Source: DASUPK01 sp963724665
GTDB taxonomy: Bacteria; Actinomycetota; Thermoleophilia; Solirubrobacterales; 70-9
NCBI GenBank assembly: GCA_963724665.1
Contig: CAVRVH010000007.1
Coordinates: forward strand, 682,001-746,000
Reading direction: 5' to 3'
DNA: 64,000 nucleotides
Within the stretch, counting starts at the first letter, position 1; each line of letters starts with the position of its first letter. Both the position numbers and the translations under genes were made by a program. Shown piece after piece: positions 16,517 to 24,399 of the stretch. The notes under the pieces are model-generated. The model was not told where the DNA came from. It saw only the letters and a list, made by a program, of their open reading frames with translations, and ran no database searches.

Positions 16517-16885
16517 TCAGGGTCCGGTCTTCGACTGCCAGAAGGCGACCTCGCCGCCGTTCGGAGTCGACACCACACTGCGCCAACCCTCGGGTCCCTC
16601 TCGGGGGCCGAGGAGGACCTCGCCTCCCAGGGCCGTTGCCTGATCCGTCGTCCGGCCCACATCCGGGACGTCCACATAAGGGAGCCAGAGCGGATGCTTG
16701 GACTCGCACTCCACCACGCCTCCCCCGACGCCATTGCCGATACCGAGCGCCAGATAGGACCCGGCACCCGCCTGAATCCGCTCAGGACGCCAGCCGAAGA
16801 GCCTCGTATAGAACTCGACCGCCCCCCGCAGGTCTCCGGTGTGAAGCTCGAGGTGGATAACAGGGTTGGCAGCGCGCGAATTCAT
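16517..16885 (-). CDS. VOC (glyoxalase/bleomycin resistance) family protein
   Basis: 122 aa from the ATG at 16885; the longer frame upstream overlaps the sigma-factor gene antisense. A beta-alpha-beta-beta-beta VOC fold is indicated by PVIHLELHTGDLRGAVEFYTRLFGW, YLALGIGNGVGGGVVE and NGGEVAFWQSKTG. Metal-binding His12 and Glu residues are plausible. Substrate unknown; such proteins range from dioxygenases to antibiotic-binding proteins. First gene of the VOC-lipase-WS/DGAT-NhaA run, divergent from the ECF sigma gene. Confidence 0.82.
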   Translation of the reverse strand: MNSRAANPVIHLELHTGDLRGAVEFYTRLFGWRPERIQAGAGSYLALGIGNGVGGGVVECESKHPLWLPYVDVPDVGRTTDQATALGGEVLLGPREGPEGWRSVVSTPNGGEVAFWQSKTGP

Positions 16886-16974
16886 TCGCAGCCATAGAGA
16901 CCGGGACCGGCGCGGAAATTCATCGGTGATCGATGAGTTCCGATCACTTCCTCCGTCTAATCTGCAGAGACGGG

Positions 16975-18090
16975 ATGAGCACGATGCCGACACCCTCAAC
17001 AGTCGAGCAGAGAGAGCTGCTCGCGACCGCCCAGAAGGGCAGCGAGGGCGCCTACGCGCAGCTGATCGAGCCTCACCGCTCTGAGCTCCACGCCCACTGC
17101 TACCGCATGCTCGGCTCGGTGCAGGACGCGGAGGACGCGCTCCAGGAGGCGCTGGTCCGCGCCTGGAAGAGCCTCGACAAGTTCGAGGGCCGCAGCTCCC
17201 TGCGCTCATGGCTCTACCGGATCGCGACGAATACGTCGCTCGATGCCATCGAGAAGCGACCGAAGAGGATCCTGCCGATCGACTACGGCCCTCCAGCGGA
17301 CCCGCATGGCGGGGTCGGCGAGCCACTCGTGGAATCGGTCTGGATCGAGCCCTACCCGGATGAGACGCTCGGGATCGAGGACGGCTATGCCTCGCCCGAT
17401 GCCCGCTATGAGCAGCGTGAATCGGTGGAGCTCGCGTTCGTCGCCGCCCTCCAGCTGCTGCCGGCCAACCAGCGTGCCGTGCTCATCCTCCGCGAGGTCC
17501 TGGGCTTCTCAGCCCAGGAGTCGGCCGACACGCTGGACACGAGCGTCGCGTCGGTGAACAGCGCCCTACAGCGCGCCCGCGCCACGATCGAGAAGAAGCT
17601 TCCCGAGCAGAGCCAGCAGGAGACGCTGAAGGCGATCGGCGATGAGAAGCTGCGCGAGCTCGTCGAGGAGTACGCCGACGCCTGGGAGCGCAACGACGTC
17701 GACACCGTCGTCTCGATGCTGGCCGAGGACGCCGCCTTCACCATGCCGCCGATGGCGCGCTGGTTCCAGGGTCACGACGGGATCCGGGGCTTCCTGGAGA
17801 AGTGGTCGATGCTCCCGGAATGGGGCTGGCGCGGAATTCCGGTCACGGCCAACGGGCAGGCGGCGATCGCCTTCTACAGCTGGGACGAGGAGCAGGGCAC
17901 GCGCGTGCCGTTCGCGGTCAACGTGCTCACCTTCGAGGGCGAGAAGATCAAGGAGGTCGACGCTTTCATCCTGCGCGGCTCGCAGGATCCCGACCCGGAA
18001 GTCCAGGCGCGGACGCCCGAGCAGCCGGCCGACTACGAGAAGCTGGCCAGGACCTACAGCCGATTCGGGCTCCCTGCTACGTTGGATTGA
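16975..18090 (+). CDS. ECF sigma factor with C-terminal SnoaL-like domain
   Basis: 371 aa from the ATG at 16975. Region sigma2 (YAQLIEPHRSELHAHCYRMLGSVQDAEDALQEALVRAWKSLDKF) and sigma4 (LQLLPANQRAVLILREVLGFSAQESADTL) are clear. Residues about 215-345 form a SnoaL-like/NTF2 fold (YADAWERNDVDTVVSMLAEDAAFTMPPMARWFQG). This matches the ECF group annotated TIGR02960 (SigX5/SigG/SigJ-like), in which the tail replaces a separate anti-sigma factor and controls activity. No anti-sigma gene is adjacent, as expected. Its ligand and regulon are unknown; the MFS pump downstream is a candidate target. Confidence 0.92.
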   Translation: MSTMPTPSTVEQRELLATAQKGSEGAYAQLIEPHRSELHAHCYRMLGSVQDAEDALQEALVRAWKSLDKFEGRSSLRSWLYRIATNTSLDAIEKRPKRILPIDYGPPADPHGGVGEPLVESVWIEPYPDETLGIEDGYASPDARYEQRESVELAFVAALQLLPANQRAVLILREVLGFSAQESADTLDTSVASVNSALQRARATIEKKLPEQSQQETLKAIGDEKLRELVEEYADAWERNDVDTVVSMLAEDAAFTMPPMARWFQGHDGIRGFLEKWSMLPEWGWRGIPVTANGQAAIAFYSWDEEQGTRVPFAVNVLTFEGEKIKEVDAFILRGSQDPDPEVQARTPEQPADYEKLARTYSRFGLPATLD

Positions 18091-18141
18091 CGAGCTGTCA
18101 CTGCTCGGGCGTCGGCCTCGTCCTAAAGGCGAGGATCGATT

Positions 18142-18183
18142 TTCGACCGCTTTCTTGACTTCGAGCGCGGTCGAACTTGTACA
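18142..18183 (+). promoter_or_regulatory. promoter with flanking 9-bp inverted repeat (operator candidate)
   Basis: TTCGACCGC (18142-18150) and its exact reverse complement GCGGTCGAA (18167-18175) bracket a -35-like TTGACT (18155-18160); a TGTACA -10-like box follows at 18178-18183 after a 17-bp spacer. The arrangement would let a dimeric repressor cover the promoter of the MFS pump 77 bp downstream. The absence of a T-run argues against a terminator. Prediction from sequence only. Confidence 0.45.
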
Positions 18184-18259
18184 AAGAACCGATGAGTTTC
18201 AGTGGGTCGGCCAGTCGTATCGGGAAACGACCTTTTGTGGCAGAGGAGGCCAAATCCAG

Positions 18260-19780
18260 ATGACGCAGGCACAGGGTGGAACTGAAACGCAGACTGAACC
18301 GATGAGCGACCGGTCCCGTTGGATCGCGCTCTACGTCCTCTGCGCGGGGATGCTGATGATCGTTCTCGACATCACCGTCGTTAACGTCGCGCTGCCCTCG
18401 ATCAAGGACGATCTCGGCTTCGATCAGTCCAGCCTGGCGTGGGTAGTGAACGCCTACCTGATCACCTTCGGAGGCCTGCTCCTGCTGGCCGGCCGCCTCG
18501 GCGACCTGATCGGCCGCCGGACGATCTTCCTCTGGGGCCTTGCCGTCTTCGTCGGGGCCTCGATCCTCTGTGGCGCCTCTCAGAGCGAGGGCATGCTGAT
18601 CGGCGCTCGCCTCCTGCAGGGGATCGGCGGAGCGATGACCTCCGCGGTCATCCTCGGCATGATCGTGACGATGTTCCCGGAGCAGTCCGACCAGGCCAAG
18701 GCGGTCGGGATCTACGCGTTCGTGGCCTCGGCGGGCGGCGCGGTCGGACTGCTGATCGGCGGCGTGATCACCCAGCTGATCAGCTGGCACTGGATCTTCT
18801 TCGTCAACGCGCCGATCGGGCTCGCCACCGCGATCTGGGCGCGGCGCCTCCTCGAAAACGACAAGGGCATCGGCTTCCGCGAAGGCGCCGACCTGCTCGG
18901 CGCAGTGCTGATCACCACATCACTGATGCTCGGCGTCTACACGATCGTCGAGCCGGCCGCCAAGGACGGCTGGGGCGCGTCGACGACGCTCCTCCTGGGT
19001 GCCGGTTCGCTGATCCTGGGCGCGCTCTTCATCGCCCGCGAGGCGACCGCGGAGACGCCGCTGATTCCGCTGCGGATCTTCAAGTCCCGCAACGTCTCCG
19101 GCGCCAACACCGTCCAGATCCTGACCGTGGCCGGGATGTTCGGGATGTTCTTCATGGGCTCGCTCTACCTGCAGCTGGTGCAGGGCTATGACGCCCTCCA
19201 GATCGGCCTGGCCTTCCTGCCGATCTGCATCATCATGGGCGTCCTCACCGGCCGCTACTCCGAGCCGCTGATCATGCGCTTCGGCGCCCGGACGCTGCTC
19301 TTCCCGGGTCTGACCCTGGTGGCAGCGGGATTGGTGCTCTTCACCCGTGCCCCGGTCGACGCCAACTACTGGACCGACGTCTTCCCCGTGCTCGTCCTGA
19401 TGGGCACCGGCATCGGCGTCTGCTTCCCGGCGCTGATGACGATCGCCATGTCGGGGGCCACCCGCGCCGACGCAGGGCTCGCCTCCGGGCTGGTCAACAC
19501 CTCGGCGCAGGTCGGCGGCGCGCTTGGGCTCGCGGTGCTCGCGACCCTCTCCACCTCGCGCAGCAACTCTCTCGAGGACGCCGGGCACTCCACGGCTTCG
19601 GCGCTCACCAGCGGATACCACCTCGCCTTCTGGATCGCCGCGGGCCTGGTCATCGCCGCGATCGGCGTCGCCGCGGTCGTACTCCAGCCGGAGGACAAGG
19701 CCGCAGAGCAGTTCGCCGGCGACGAGTTGCCGGGCGAGATGCCGCAGGCCGAGGAGCCCGCGTACTCCGAGGCCGCCTAG
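18260..19780 (+). CDS. MFS transporter, DHA2 (EmrB/QacA) drug-efflux family
   Basis: 506 aa from the ATG at 18260, with GGAGG about 10 bases upstream. Fourteen predicted helices. Family motifs: LDITVVNVALPSIKDDLG (motif D1, residues about 35-52), AGRLGDLIGRRTIF (motif A) and LQGIGGAMTSAVILG. Proton-driven export of drugs or other lipophilic compounds is the usual role; the substrate is unknown. The cytosolic tail is acidic (AEQFAGDELPGEMPQAEEPAYSEAA region). It is followed directly by a deazaflavin nitroreductase gene. Confidence 0.92.
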   Translation: MTQAQGGTETQTEPMSDRSRWIALYVLCAGMLMIVLDITVVNVALPSIKDDLGFDQSSLAWVVNAYLITFGGLLLLAGRLGDLIGRRTIFLWGLAVFVGASILCGASQSEGMLIGARLLQGIGGAMTSAVILGMIVTMFPEQSDQAKAVGIYAFVASAGGAVGLLIGGVITQLISWHWIFFVNAPIGLATAIWARRLLENDKGIGFREGADLLGAVLITTSLMLGVYTIVEPAAKDGWGASTTLLLGAGSLILGALFIAREATAETPLIPLRIFKSRNVSGANTVQILTVAGMFGMFFMGSLYLQLVQGYDALQIGLAFLPICIIMGVLTGRYSEPLIMRFGARTLLFPGLTLVAAGLVLFTRAPVDANYWTDVFPVLVLMGTGIGVCFPALMTIAMSGATRADAGLASGLVNTSAQVGGALGLAVLATLSTSRSNSLEDAGHSTASALTSGYHLAFWIAAGLVIAAIGVAAVVLQPEDKAAEQFAGDELPGEMPQAEEPAYSEAA

Positions 19781-20143
19781 TTGGACGAGGCGGTTCAGCG
19801 CGCGCTTCAGAACGACCGCACGGTCGACATCACGACAACGGGCCGCAACAGCGGCGAGCCGCGCCGAATCGAGATCTGGCAGTACCGCTACGACGGCCGG
19901 ACGTTCCTGAGCGGTTCACCCGGGACGCGCGACTGGTACGCGAACCTCCTGGTCAATCCGGAGTTCACCTTCCACCTGAAGGGCAGCGCGCAGGCCGATC
20001 TGCCCGCAGTCGCCCGGCCGGTCACCGACGAGGCCGAGCGCCGTGAGGTGATCGCCGGGATCCTCGAGGATCTCGGCCGCGGCTACGGCGATCTCGAAGA
20101 ATGGGTGGCGCGCAGCCCGCTGGCCGAGGTCAACTTCCCCTAG
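19781..20143 (+). CDS. deazaflavin (F420)-dependent nitroreductase family protein
   Basis: 120 aa. The start is TTG at 19781, immediately after the transporter stop, with GAGG about 9 bases upstream. The split-barrel DUF385/Ddn pattern is seen: VDITTTGRNSGEPRRIEIWQYRYDGRTFLSGSPGTRDWYANLLVNPEFTFHLKG. Family members bind F420 (or sometimes other flavins or haem) and reduce quinones or nitro compounds in the cytosol. Adjacency to the pump suggests joint handling of a toxic compound, which is inference. Confidence 0.87.
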   Translation: MDEAVQRALQNDRTVDITTTGRNSGEPRRIEIWQYRYDGRTFLSGSPGTRDWYANLLVNPEFTFHLKGSAQADLPAVARPVTDEAERREVIAGILEDLGRGYGDLEEWVARSPLAEVNFP

Positions 20144-20160
20144 GCGTTACCGTCCCCGCG

Positions 20161-20385
20161 GTGATCACGGAGCCTGAGGCGGGAAGGCGGCGGCTGTTGC
20201 CGCTTGTTCTGGTGGCCGGGGCGCTCGGCGCTGTGGCAGTGACCGGCTGTGGCGAGAAGTCGGAGCCCGCGGTTCACCCGCCGACCACGGCGGCCACCAC
20301 GACCACGCCACCGGTTACGACCACGCCGCCGGCCACGACGACCACGAAGTCGCCAACGACTCCGGTTCCGAAGACGACGCCCTAG
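20161..20385 (+). CDS. small Thr/Pro-rich lipoprotein
   Basis: 74 aa from the GTG at 20161. The N-terminus has RRR, a hydrophobic stretch and lipobox AVTGC, so Cys about 30 would be lipidated. The mature part is almost only Thr and Pro (repeated TTTPP/TTTKSP), a likely cell-wall spacer that could be O-glycosylated. No domain. Its stop shares the bases CTAG with the convergent kinase stop. Confidence 0.65.
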   Translation: MITEPEAGRRRLLPLVLVAGALGAVAVTGCGEKSEPAVHPPTTAATTTTPPVTTTPPATTTTKSPTTPVPKTTP

Positions 20386-21455
20386 CGCGACTGGGCCCTG
20401 AAGAAATCGGCGAGTTCGCGCGCCTGCTCGGCAGGATCGCTGGAGTTGGGGACCGAGACGCTCGGCGCCGCGCTCTGCTTCGCGCCATCCGCCTTGGTCG
20501 GGGAGTCAGACCCACCGCCTGAGTTGGTCGCGATGAGCACGCCGGCGGCGGCGAGCGCGAGCGCGGCCGCAACCGCGGCAACCCTGGTCCTGATCGAACG
20601 GCGGCGTCGGACGACCTCGGTCGGAGCGGGCCAGTCGGTCGTGGCCGTGCCGGTCGCCGGCAGGCGGCGCGTCGGCCGAGTCTGCGACCGGATCCGGCGG
20701 ACGACCCCGACCTCGCCGTCGCCGTCCACCGTTGTAAGGGCGTCGCCGAGGGATCGGGCATCGGTGAATCTGTCGCCCGGGTCCTCCCGCAGGCAGCGCT
20801 CGACGATCTCGCGGAGCTCAGGTGGACGGGACTCCGGCAGCAGCTCGTCGGCAACGACGCCGCAGGCGTAGACGTCCGCAGCCGGCGTGATCTTGCCGTC
20901 GGCCAGCTGCTCGGGCGCCATGTAGCGCTCGGTCCCGATCACCTTGCCGGCCTGGGTCAGGCGGGTGGTCTCCTCCGCGGCGCGGGCGATGCCGAAGTCG
21001 GTGATCTTGAGACAGCCGTCGGAGGAGCGCAGCAGCAGGTTCTGGGGCTTGATGTCGCGGTGGACGAGCTTCTTCGCATGCGCGTGGCCGAGGCCCTCGC
21101 AGAGCTGTGAGAGCAGGCGCAGGCCCTCGTTGGTGGCGATCGATCTGCGGCGGCCATTGAGACGGTCGTCCAGGGTTCCGCCATTGACCTGCTCCATGAC
21201 GATGTACGGGCGGCCGTCGTCCTCGCCTACGTCGTACACCTGGACGATGTTGGGGTGGTCGAGCTTGGCGGCCAGTCGCGCCTCGCGTGAGAAGCGCCTC
21301 CGCACCTCGTCGTCCCCGGCGAAGTTGTCGGCGAGGAGCTTGATCGCCACCTCCCGGTCGAGCTTCAGGTCGCGGGCGCTGAACACAGTGGCCATGCCAC
21401 CGTGGCCGAGCCGGTCCTTGAGCTCGTAGCGCTCCTCTCCGAGATAGCGGTTCAC
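20382..21455 (-). CDS. Ser/Thr protein kinase (PknB-like) with one membrane helix
   Basis: 357 aa from the GTG at 21455, directly after the upstream lipoprotein stop. Kinase domain 1-230: GHGGMATVF P-loop, VAIKLL Lys, HRDIKPQNLLL catalytic loop, DFG in ITDFGIARA and the GTERYMAPEQ activation segment. A short juxtamembrane stretch leads to a single helix (VAAVAAALALAAAGVLIA, about 295-312) and a Ser-rich external tail of about 45 residues with no PASTA repeats. The kinase domain is somewhat shorter than usual after the APE motif. The external tail is small, so ligand sensing is uncertain. Confidence 0.93.
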   Translation of the reverse strand: MNRYLGEERYELKDRLGHGGMATVFSARDLKLDREVAIKLLADNFAGDDEVRRRFSREARLAAKLDHPNIVQVYDVGEDDGRPYIVMEQVNGGTLDDRLNGRRRSIATNEGLRLLSQLCEGLGHAHAKKLVHRDIKPQNLLLRSSDGCLKITDFGIARAAEETTRLTQAGKVIGTERYMAPEQLADGKITPAADVYACGVVADELLPESRPPELREIVERCLREDPGDRFTDARSLGDALTTVDGDGEVGVVRRIRSQTRPTRRLPATGTATTDWPAPTEVVRRRRSIRTRVAAVAAALALAAAGVLIATNSGGGSDSPTKADGAKQSAAPSVSVPNSSDPAEQARELADFFRAQSR

Positions 21456-21926
21456 TCACTCACCCTTCAGCTTCGCGTGGCCGGGCGGGACGGGGCCGCC
21501 GTGCTTTTCGTGCCCGGGCGGCGCATGCTCGTCGCCGTGATGCTCGTCGCCGTGCTGGTCCTTGTGATCGTCGGGCTTCTTCTTCTGGGGCTCAGGTGGC
21601 GGTGGAGGCGGCGGGCAGTTGACCTCGTCGACGAGCCGGCCGGTGACTTCGTCAACCCCGGCTTGCATCGACGCCGGGATGTCCGCGCTCTCGACTGCCG
21701 CCCGTAGGTCATCGGCTGTGTGCGCCGCGTGGCAGGTGTCGCCCGAGTCCAGCTCGGATGCCACCCGGTCGCTGAGCTTGGCGAGATGGCCGGCCGTGTC
21801 CGGAGCTATGGGCGGAGGCTGAACCACGGTGGAGCCATCGCCGCCCGATCCGCACGCCCCGAGGACGAGCGCCGCCAAGGCGAGCGAAATCGTCAGCCCT
21901 GCGGCTCTCAGTTTCCCCGTTGACAT
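21456..21926 (-). CDS. lipoprotein with His/Pro-rich C-terminus
   Basis: 156 aa from the ATG at 21926 (GGAG 12 bases upstream; an ATG at 21956 overlaps the preceding small gene). Signal peptide and lipobox LGAC give a lipidated Cys near residue 25. The mid-part (LAKLSDRVASELDSGDTCHAAHTADDLRAAVES) is helical with one extra Cys. The tail is rich in His, Asp, Pro and Lys (HKDQHGDEHHGDEHAPPGHEKHGG), which could bind metal ions. It precedes the kinase gene with no gap, so it may be the kinase's external partner. Confidence 0.75.
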   Translation of the reverse strand: MSTGKLRAAGLTISLALAALVLGACGSGGDGSTVVQPPPIAPDTAGHLAKLSDRVASELDSGDTCHAAHTADDLRAAVESADIPASMQAGVDEVTGRLVDEVNCPPPPPPPEPQKKKPDDHKDQHGDEHHGDEHAPPGHEKHGGPVPPGHAKLKGE

Positions 21927-21948
21927 CAGTCGAGAATCTCCGGTTCTC

Positions 21949-22131
21949 TCAGCCATTACCCTCGGCTCTGGGCTGGAAACCGCGGCAGCTCGCCACCGGA
22001 AGGCGGGGGTAACGCGGGAAGTCAGGGTCCGTCTTGGAGCGCTCGCAGAGGGAGAACTCGGATCCTCGGGTGTTGCGGATCAGGCGCTGATGCCGGCAAC
22101 GATCACACAGGCCGGCGTCGGGACGGCTCAC
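21949..22131 (-). CDS. small Cys-rich zinc-ribbon-like protein
   Basis: 60 aa, read from the GTG at 22131, which overlaps the stop of the upstream coiled-coil gene as GTGA. The sequence has LCDRCRHQRLIRNTRGSEF, a third Cys in SLCERSKTDPDFPRYP and a fourth in ASCRGF. Four Cys in a CxxC...C...C layout suggest a small metal-binding domain. I recall similar short proteins (C-x-x-C-x-H...F-x-L-C...D-P-x-F-P-x-Y-P-x-L-P-V...C) in actinobacteria and Chloroflexi, of unknown function. It is easily missed because it is short and buried in a longer open frame. Confidence 0.7.
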   Translation of the reverse strand: MSRPDAGLCDRCRHQRLIRNTRGSEFSLCERSKTDPDFPRYPRLPVASCRGFQPRAEGNG

Positions 22132-22547
22132 CGCTCGCTTGACGAATCGGGTGGCTCCTCGGCTACGCCGGCGGAGCCCTCTTGGAAATTGGACTCTGCG
22201 TCCTTTGCTTCCGCTACGGCTTCCTTTGCCTCCTCGACGGCCACCTCCGCCTCGATCGCGGCCTGTTCCGCCCCGAAGATCGCCTTCTTCAGCTCGCCGG
22301 CCACGTACTCGCCGCCACGCTGCGCGCGCTCGAGCGGCTCGGTGAGCTTGACCACACGGCCGAGCAGCTCGTTCATCCTCTCGGCCTGCTCGAGCGCCTG
22401 GTCGGCCTGTCGGCGCATCACCTCGAGCTGCTCGCGCGAGACCTCCATCAGGTCGTTGGCTTCGCGGATGCTGCGCTGCATCGAGCGCGGCAGCTCGATC
22501 GCTGTCCGCGCCATCGAGATCGGCCAACTGACGAGTTCCCGGAGCAC
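22128..22547 (-). CDS. Ala/Glu-rich coiled-coil protein
   Basis: 139 aa from a GTG at 22547; internal ATG at residue 12 is an alternative. Residues 20-125 are a long helix or coiled coil (MRRQADQALEQAERMNELLGRVVKL, then an Ala/Glu-rich stretch). No membrane segment or known domain. It is coupled to the 60-aa Cys protein, which makes coding status more secure. Role unknown; scaffold or phasin-like proteins have a similar composition. Confidence 0.65.
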   Translation of the reverse strand: MLRELVSWPISMARTAIELPRSMQRSIREANDLMEVSREQLEVMRRQADQALEQAERMNELLGRVVKLTEPLERAQRGGEYVAGELKKAIFGAEQAAIEAEVAVEEAKEAVAEAKDAESNFQEGSAGVAEEPPDSSSER

Positions 22548-22617
22548 TGGCCGCAGGGTAGCGAGCGGTCACCGAGCGCCCTGAAGGAAGCCCGGCAAAG
22601 GTCTTTACTTCACTTTG

Positions 22618-22623
22618 TATAGT
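22618..22623 (+). promoter_or_regulatory. -10 element TATAGT for a leaderless ABC-exporter transcript
   Basis: TATAGT ends 6 bases before the ATG at 22630, and no Shine-Dalgarno precedes that ATG, so transcription may begin at or very near the start codon. The -35 region is weak. Prediction only. Confidence 0.35.
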
Positions 22624-22629
22624 CGGTGT

Positions 22630-24399
22630 ATGCCCACGTTCCGGCGCCTACTCGGCTTCCTGCGTCCGTATCGCCGCCAGCTGATCTTCTCGCTGGTGCT
22701 CGCCTGGCTTGCGATGGGGATGACTGTGCTGATCCCGCTGCTCAGCGGGTCGGCCGTGAACGCCATCGAGTCCGAGCACCGCAGCAAGATCCTGCCGCTG
22801 GTTCTCGCCCTTCTCGGTGCCGGCATCTTCCGCCTGGGTCTCACCGTGGGGCGACGGCTAATCGCGGGCAAGGTCTCCCTGGCGGTCGAATTCGACCTGC
22901 GACAGGTCTTCTACGAGCACCTTCAGAAGCTCGAACTCGCGTTCTTCGACAACCAGCAAACCGGCCAGCTGATGTCCAGGGCCACCGTTGACCTTCAGTC
23001 GATCCGATTCTTTCTCGGCTACGGATTGATCTGGGTCAGCCAGAGCGCGCTGACGATCCTGTTCGCGGCGGTGGCGATGTTCGTACTCGATCCCGTGCTC
23101 GCCTTGATCGCCCTCGCGCCGGTCCCGTTCCTGGTGGCGACGGCAACGCGCTACAGCCGCCGAAACCGTCCAGCTGAGCAGGAGGTGCAACAGCGGATCG
23201 GCGAAGTTACGGCGAACGCTGAGGAGAGCATCTCCGGCATCCGCATCGTGAAGGCGTTCGCTCGTGAGCGCCATGTCCTTGGTCGCTTCACGCACTCGGT
23301 CAACCGCGTCTTCGACCAGAGCATGGTCTCGACCCGCCTGCAGGCGTTCTACACGCCGTTGATGGGCTTCCTGCCGAACCTCGGGCTCGCCGCCGTGCTC
23401 CTCGTCGGCGGCCTCCAGGTCATCCACGGCCACACCAGCGTCGGCCATCTGACGGCCTTCTACCTGTACGTCGTGATGCTCTCGGGGCCCGTGCGCTGGC
23501 TCGGGATGTCGCTGAGCATGGCTCAGCGCGCCGTCGCGTCCGGCAACCGGATGTTCGAGATTCTCGATCGCGAGCCCTCGATGGAGAGCCCGCCCGGCGC
23601 GCCGCCGCTGCCGGAGGGCCAAGGACAGGTTTCGCTGCAGCGAGTGACGCTGCGCTATGACGGTGCCGAACCCGCGCTGACCGGCATCGATCTGGAGGTC
23701 GAGCCAGGCCGAACCGTCGCGCTGGTCGGCCCAACCGCCGCCGGCAAGACCAGCCTGGTGGGGCTGCTCGCGCGGCTCTATGACCCCAGCGAGGGACGCG
23801 TCGTGATCGACGGGGCCGACATCAAGGACGTGGACCTGGCGTCGCTGCGGTCGGAGATCGCGTTCGTCGCCGACGACAGCTTCCTGTTCTCCGACACGGT
23901 CGCCGGCAACATCGCGTACTCCCGGCCCAATGCCACCCAGGAGCAGATCGAGGCGGCAGCAAAGCGGGCTCAGGCGCACGACTTCATCACTCGGCTTCCG
24001 GAGGGCTACGACACGGTGATCGGCGAGCGCGGATTGACGCTCTCCGGCGGACAGCGGCAGCGCGTCGCGATCGCACGGGCGCTGCTGGCAGAGCCGCGGA
24101 TTCTGATCCTGGATGACGCGACCTCCTCCGTCGACGCCCGAACCGAAGCGCAGATCAAGGTTGGATTGCGCGAGGCGATGGAGGGCCGTACCACCTTCAT
24201 CGTCGCCCATCGCCTCTCCACCATCTCGCTCGCCGACGAGATCGTCGTTCTGGATCACGGGCGGATAGTCGACCGCGGCACGCATGAGGAGCTGCTCGAG
24301 CGGTGTCCCCTGTACGAGGAGATCGCAGAGAAGGGGCTCGAGGACTCCGTCTATCTGCAGCGAGACCTCGAGGAGCGGGAGGAGCTGGCGAAGCTGTGA
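22630..24399 (+). CDS. ABC exporter half-transporter, degenerate-site subunit
   Basis: 589 aa. Six-helix membrane domain 1-310, nucleotide-binding domain 335-575: Walker A GPTAAGKTS, signature LSGGQRQRVA, Walker B ILILDDATSSVD and H-loop VAHRLST. The residue after Walker B is Asp, not the catalytic Glu, so one ATP site of the pair should be degenerate, as in TM287/288 and BmrCD. The GTG of the second subunit overlaps this stop (GTGA), so equal synthesis is expected. Exported substrate unknown (lipid or drug). Confidence 0.92.
   Translation: MPTFRRLLGFLRPYRRQLIFSLVLAWLAMGMTVLIPLLSGSAVNAIESEHRSKILPLVLALLGAGIFRLGLTVGRRLIAGKVSLAVEFDLRQVFYEHLQKLELAFFDNQQTGQLMSRATVDLQSIRFFLGYGLIWVSQSALTILFAAVAMFVLDPVLALIALAPVPFLVATATRYSRRNRPAEQEVQQRIGEVTANAEESISGIRIVKAFARERHVLGRFTHSVNRVFDQSMVSTRLQAFYTPLMGFLPNLGLAAVLLVGGLQVIHGHTSVGHLTAFYLYVVMLSGPVRWLGMSLSMAQRAVASGNRMFEILDREPSMESPPGAPPLPEGQGQVSLQRVTLRYDGAEPALTGIDLEVEPGRTVALVGPTAAGKTSLVGLLARLYDPSEGRVVIDGADIKDVDLASLRSEIAFVADDSFLFSDTVAGNIAYSRPNATQEQIEAAAKRAQAHDFITRLPEGYDTVIGERGLTLSGGQRQRVAIARALLAEPRILILDDATSSVDARTEAQIKVGLREAMEGRTTFIVAHRLSTISLADEIVVLDHGRIVDRGTHEELLERCPLYEEIAEKGLEDSVYLQRDLEEREELAKL

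Noticed and set aside
18142..18175. 9-bp inverted repeat as a terminator for the ECF sigma gene
   Set aside because: No U-run, a 16-nt loop, and it overlaps a promoter-like pair; operator is more likely.
22858..24285. 475-codon minus-strand open frame opposite the ABC exporter gene
   Set aside because: Antisense shadow: no domain, and the plus frame has intact Walker and signature motifs.
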